Below are positions 7,785-9,096 of a stretch of 9,096 nucleotides of DNA, in pieces (position 1 is the stretch's first letter; each line of letters starts with the position of its first letter). This DNA is from Treponema sp. GTDB lineage: Bacteria; Spirochaetota; Spirochaetia; Treponematales; Treponemataceae. The notes beneath the pieces were generated by a model, which was given only the letters and a program-made list of their open reading frames with translations, did not search any database and had not been told where the DNA came from. Both the position numbers and the translations under genes were made by a program. The stretch spans positions 1 to 9,096 of the forward strand of contig JAFOTA010000014.1 of assembly GCA_017421145.1 (NCBI GenBank), in the 5' to 3' direction.

Positions 7785-7822
7785 GATTATCCGTGCATAA
7801 ATAACAGCATTCTATTTCTACT

Positions 7823-7851
7823 ATTATAGTTCAAAAACATGGGTCGGTCAA
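7823..7851 (-). promoter_or_regulatory. Sigma-70-type promoter of the four-gene operon
   Basis: Minus-strand TTGACC (7851-7846, five of six bases match the -35 consensus) and a perfect TATAAT (7828-7823) are separated by exactly 17 bp. The predicted start of transcription is near 7816, which gives a leader of about 60 nt before the ATG at 7755. No operator-like palindrome is seen over the promoter. It should be a strong, housekeeping-type promoter. Confidence 0.85.
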
Positions 7852-7883
7852 CATTTCAGGTATTTTTACGAAACACCCCCGGG

Positions 7884-7931
7884 AAAAAGAAAATCCCATC
7901 CACACAAGGAGCGGCTGAAGTGTGAATGGGA
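7884..7931 (-). terminator. Intrinsic terminator of the SPOR-domain gene
   Basis: On the minus strand a 12-bp stem (7931-7920 with 7905-7894, 11 Watson-Crick pairs plus one U-G pair) encloses a 14-nt loop. It is followed directly by TTTTCTTTTT (7893-7884). It lies about 94 nt after the SPOR gene stop and upstream of the operon promoter, so it separates the two minus-strand transcription units. Confidence 0.88.
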
Positions 7932-7945
7932 CTGGGAGGATTGAC

Positions 7946-7996
7946 CTGTCCGAAAACCGTAGCACAAAGATGCACAAAACCTAAGTTTCCGGGCAG
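7946..7996 (-). repeat. Imperfect inverted repeat in the 3' region of the SPOR gene
   Basis: On the minus-strand RNA, CUGCCCGGAAAC (7996-7985) can pair with GUUUUCGGACAG (7957-7946) over 11 of 12 positions (10 Watson-Crick, one G-U, one mismatch), around a 27-nt loop. No T-run follows, so it is not itself an intrinsic terminator. It stands between the SPOR gene stop and the terminator, in a stretch with no supported gene. It could be a 3' UTR stability element or part of a small RNA that uses the same terminator. Confidence 0.5.
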
Positions 7997-8024
7997 CGCG
8001 ATTTCGAATTTTTTTCAAGCGGCT

Positions 8025-9096
8025 CTATTTGATCTTTTTGACGAATGCATCCTTGTAGCCGAACGACTTGAATTTCTCAAGCACGCTTCCATATTCGTCA
8101 AGGGTCAAAGGACCGACAAGAACCCTATATGCCTTTCCAGCCTTAACAAGTGCAAACGGATATTTTCCGTATTCCTTGATGATCTTTTCAATTCTGTCCG
8201 TATCACTGAGCGCGGCAATCTGGACATAATAGAAGCCTTTCTTAAGCCCGCTTTCGGTGACGACATATTTTTCGATTCCGGTATGAGGAACAGCTTCGAC
8301 AGGTATATCGTCTTCCGGCTTGGTCTCTGGAACGGCATTTTCTTTTTCAACGTCCTCAGGAGGAGTTTTCTCTTCAACCTCACCGCTTTCAACAGGAGTT
8401 TCTTCTGTTTCAGTTTCCGGCTCTTTTTCTGAGATTTCTTCCTTCTCTGAATCTTCAGGAACGTCTTTTTCCGGTTCAACAGGCTCGACATTTTCTTTTT
8501 CAGAATCCTGCTTCGGTTCTGCGTTGTAGTAAAGCTCAGGATCGCGTACCGCACTCAAATCGGCGACAGGCTCTTCACGAGGAACGGACGGTTTGTCAGA
8601 GGCTTCACGGACGTTTTCATTGGATTCAACGCCTTCACCCTTCATGTCTTCACCCGGACCTGCCTCATTTTCATATACGGTCTCACCTTCCTTGTCATCC
8701 GACGGAAGAGGTTCATGATCTGCCACGGCTTCCCCTGCCTTGTCATCTGACGGTGAAGGTTCTGCATCCTCAACGTTTTCTTCCGGTAAATCGGACGGAG
8801 GAACAGGATCAGGCTCTGCACCGTATACATTTTCACCTTCAAAATCATCAGAAGGAATTCTTGTTTCGTCAACGTCAGGTTCTATTGCCCTTACTTTTTC
8901 ACCGCGGAGATCTTCTTCTACAGGTCTCTCATCTTCTTCCGGTTCCGTATCAGAAACTTTTTCACCGGCACGGTCTTCCTGCGCCGGTCTGTTTTCATCT
9001 ATCTCTTCTTCTTCGACAGGAGGCTCTGTTACAGGCTCATTGTTCTGGACGTTTTCTCCGGCATTGTCTTCAACGACAGGCAGATTTTCATTCTCC
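8025..9096 (-). CDS. SPOR-domain protein with long acidic repeat spacer (5'-truncated by window edge)
   Basis: The minus-strand frame is open from the right edge to a stop at 8027-8025 and yields 356 residues without a convincing start, so the N terminus is outside the window. Residues about 287-356 form a SPOR domain (GFYYVQIAAL near its start, RVLVGPL near its middle, then KFKSFGYKDAFVKK). Such domains, as in FtsN, DamX and RlpA, bind glycan strands stripped of stem peptides and bring proteins to the septum or other sites of cell-wall remodelling. The rest is very rich in Glu, Asp, Pro and Val. It has a repeat array in about residues 13-161, then an irregular EKE/PE-rich stretch. It is probably a disordered periplasmic spacer, and a membrane anchor or lipid anchor is expected upstream. 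A GTG at 8726 would give a 233-aa version, but it lies within the repeat array and shows no ribosome site. The gene has its own terminator and is probably transcribed separately from the FN3 operon. Confidence 0.92.
   Translation of the reverse strand, partial: ENENLPVVEDNAGENVQNNEPVTEPPVEEEEIDENRPAQEDRAGEKVSDTEPEEDERPVEEDLRGEKVRAIEPDVDETRIPSDDFEGENVYGAEPDPVPPSDLPEENVEDAEPSPSDDKAGEAVADHEPLPSDDKEGETVYENEAGPGEDMKGEGVESNENVREASDKPSVPREEPVADLSAVRDPELYYNAEPKQDSEKENVEPVEPEKDVPEDSEKEEISEKEPETETEETPVESGEVEEKTPPEDVEKENAVPETKPEDDIPVEAVPHTGIEKYVVTESGLKKGFYYVQIAALSDTDRIEKIIKEYGKYPFALVKAGKAYRVLVGPLTLDEYGSVLEKFKSFGYKDAFVKKIK
8613..9059 (-). repeat. Tandem acidic protein repeats, consensus G-E-x-V-x3-E-P
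   Basis: Eight degenerate units begin at the glycine (or equivalent) codons ending at 9059, 8966, 8903, 8837, 8783, 8735, 8687 and 8639. They read GENVQNNEP, GEKVSDTEP, GEKVRAIEP, GENVYGAEP, EENVEDAEP, GEAVADHEP, GETVYENEA and GEGVESNEN. Spacing falls from 31, 21, 22 and 18 codons to exactly 16, 16 and 16 toward the C terminus. The last units also repeat at the DNA level with a 48-bp period (CTTGTCATC at 8691 and 8739). The array probably continues beyond the right edge. Confidence 0.85.

Noticed and set aside
7941..7970. TTGACC on the plus strand as a possible -35 box
   Set aside because: No -10-like sequence lies 16-18 bp downstream and no plus-strand gene follows.
7932..8024. tRNA or known small RNA gene in the intergenic region
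   Set aside because: No cloverleaf, no TTCGA-type T-arm in context, and no conserved SRP, 6S, tmRNA or RNase P motif could be seen.
7926..8432. Plus-strand open frame of 168 codons over the SPOR gene
   Set aside because: It is the antisense shadow of the SPOR domain and acidic region. It starts inside the terminator stem and has no ribosome site.
8320..8529. Serine-rich plus-strand open frame
   Set aside because: Its Ser/Phe repeats are the reverse complement of GAA-rich acidic codons in the SPOR protein.
8025..8726. SPOR-domain protein starting at GTG 8726 (233 aa)
   Set aside because: The frame stays open to 9096, and the protein repeats run through 8726 without interruption. No ribosome binding site or signal sequence is seen there.
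8613..9059. Repeat array considered as CRISPR
   Set aside because: The units are degenerate, in-frame coding repeats without constant repeats and unique spacers, and they lie in an open frame.

Overview
The window looks like part of a spirochaete chromosome, most likely a Treponema. This is inferred from two very large fibronectin type III (FN3) lipoproteins with relaxed spirochaete-type lipoboxes, an operon made entirely of exported proteins, and moderate G+C. No rRNA or other marker is present to confirm it. Coding density is high. All genes run on the minus strand except a truncated DNA methyltransferase at the left edge.

Layout from left to right. (1) Bases 2-427, plus strand: C-terminal 141 residues of a C5-cytosine DNA methyltransferase, cut by the window edge. 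It has a plus-strand intrinsic terminator at 438-474, which lies inside the 3' end of the convergent next gene. (2) Bases 7755 down to 424, minus strand: a tightly packed four-gene operon. It starts from a near-consensus sigma-70-type promoter (TTGACC, 17 bp, TATAAT at 7851-7823). In order of transcription it encodes a 1322-aa FN3 lipoprotein, a 758-aa FN3 lipoprotein, a 123-aa small lipoprotein and a 234-aa secreted protein that looks beta-rich and possibly beta-barrel-like. The junctions are 10 nt, a 4-nt ATGA overlap and 3 nt, and Shine-Dalgarno sequences overlap the previous stop codon in two cases. (3) Bases 7756-8024: an intergenic region with the promoter, a strong intrinsic terminator for the upstream gene (7931-7884) and a second imperfect stem-loop (7946-7996) that I cannot assign. 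(4) Bases 8025-9096, minus strand: the C-terminal 356 residues of a protein with a long acidic spacer made of degenerate GE-x-V-x3-EP repeats and a C-terminal SPOR (peptidoglycan-binding) domain. Its start lies beyond the right edge.

The four operon proteins all carry export signals and three carry lipoboxes, so they probably act together in the periplasm or at the outer membrane or cell surface. The two FN3 proteins share similar first FN3 domains and appear to share a C-terminal module, so they look like diverged paralogues. No catalytic domain is visible in either, and the function of the operon is unknown. The SPOR protein belongs to a separate transcription unit and probably localises to septal or remodelled peptidoglycan. 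Nothing resembling a CRISPR array, a transposon, a tRNA or an rRNA is visible.
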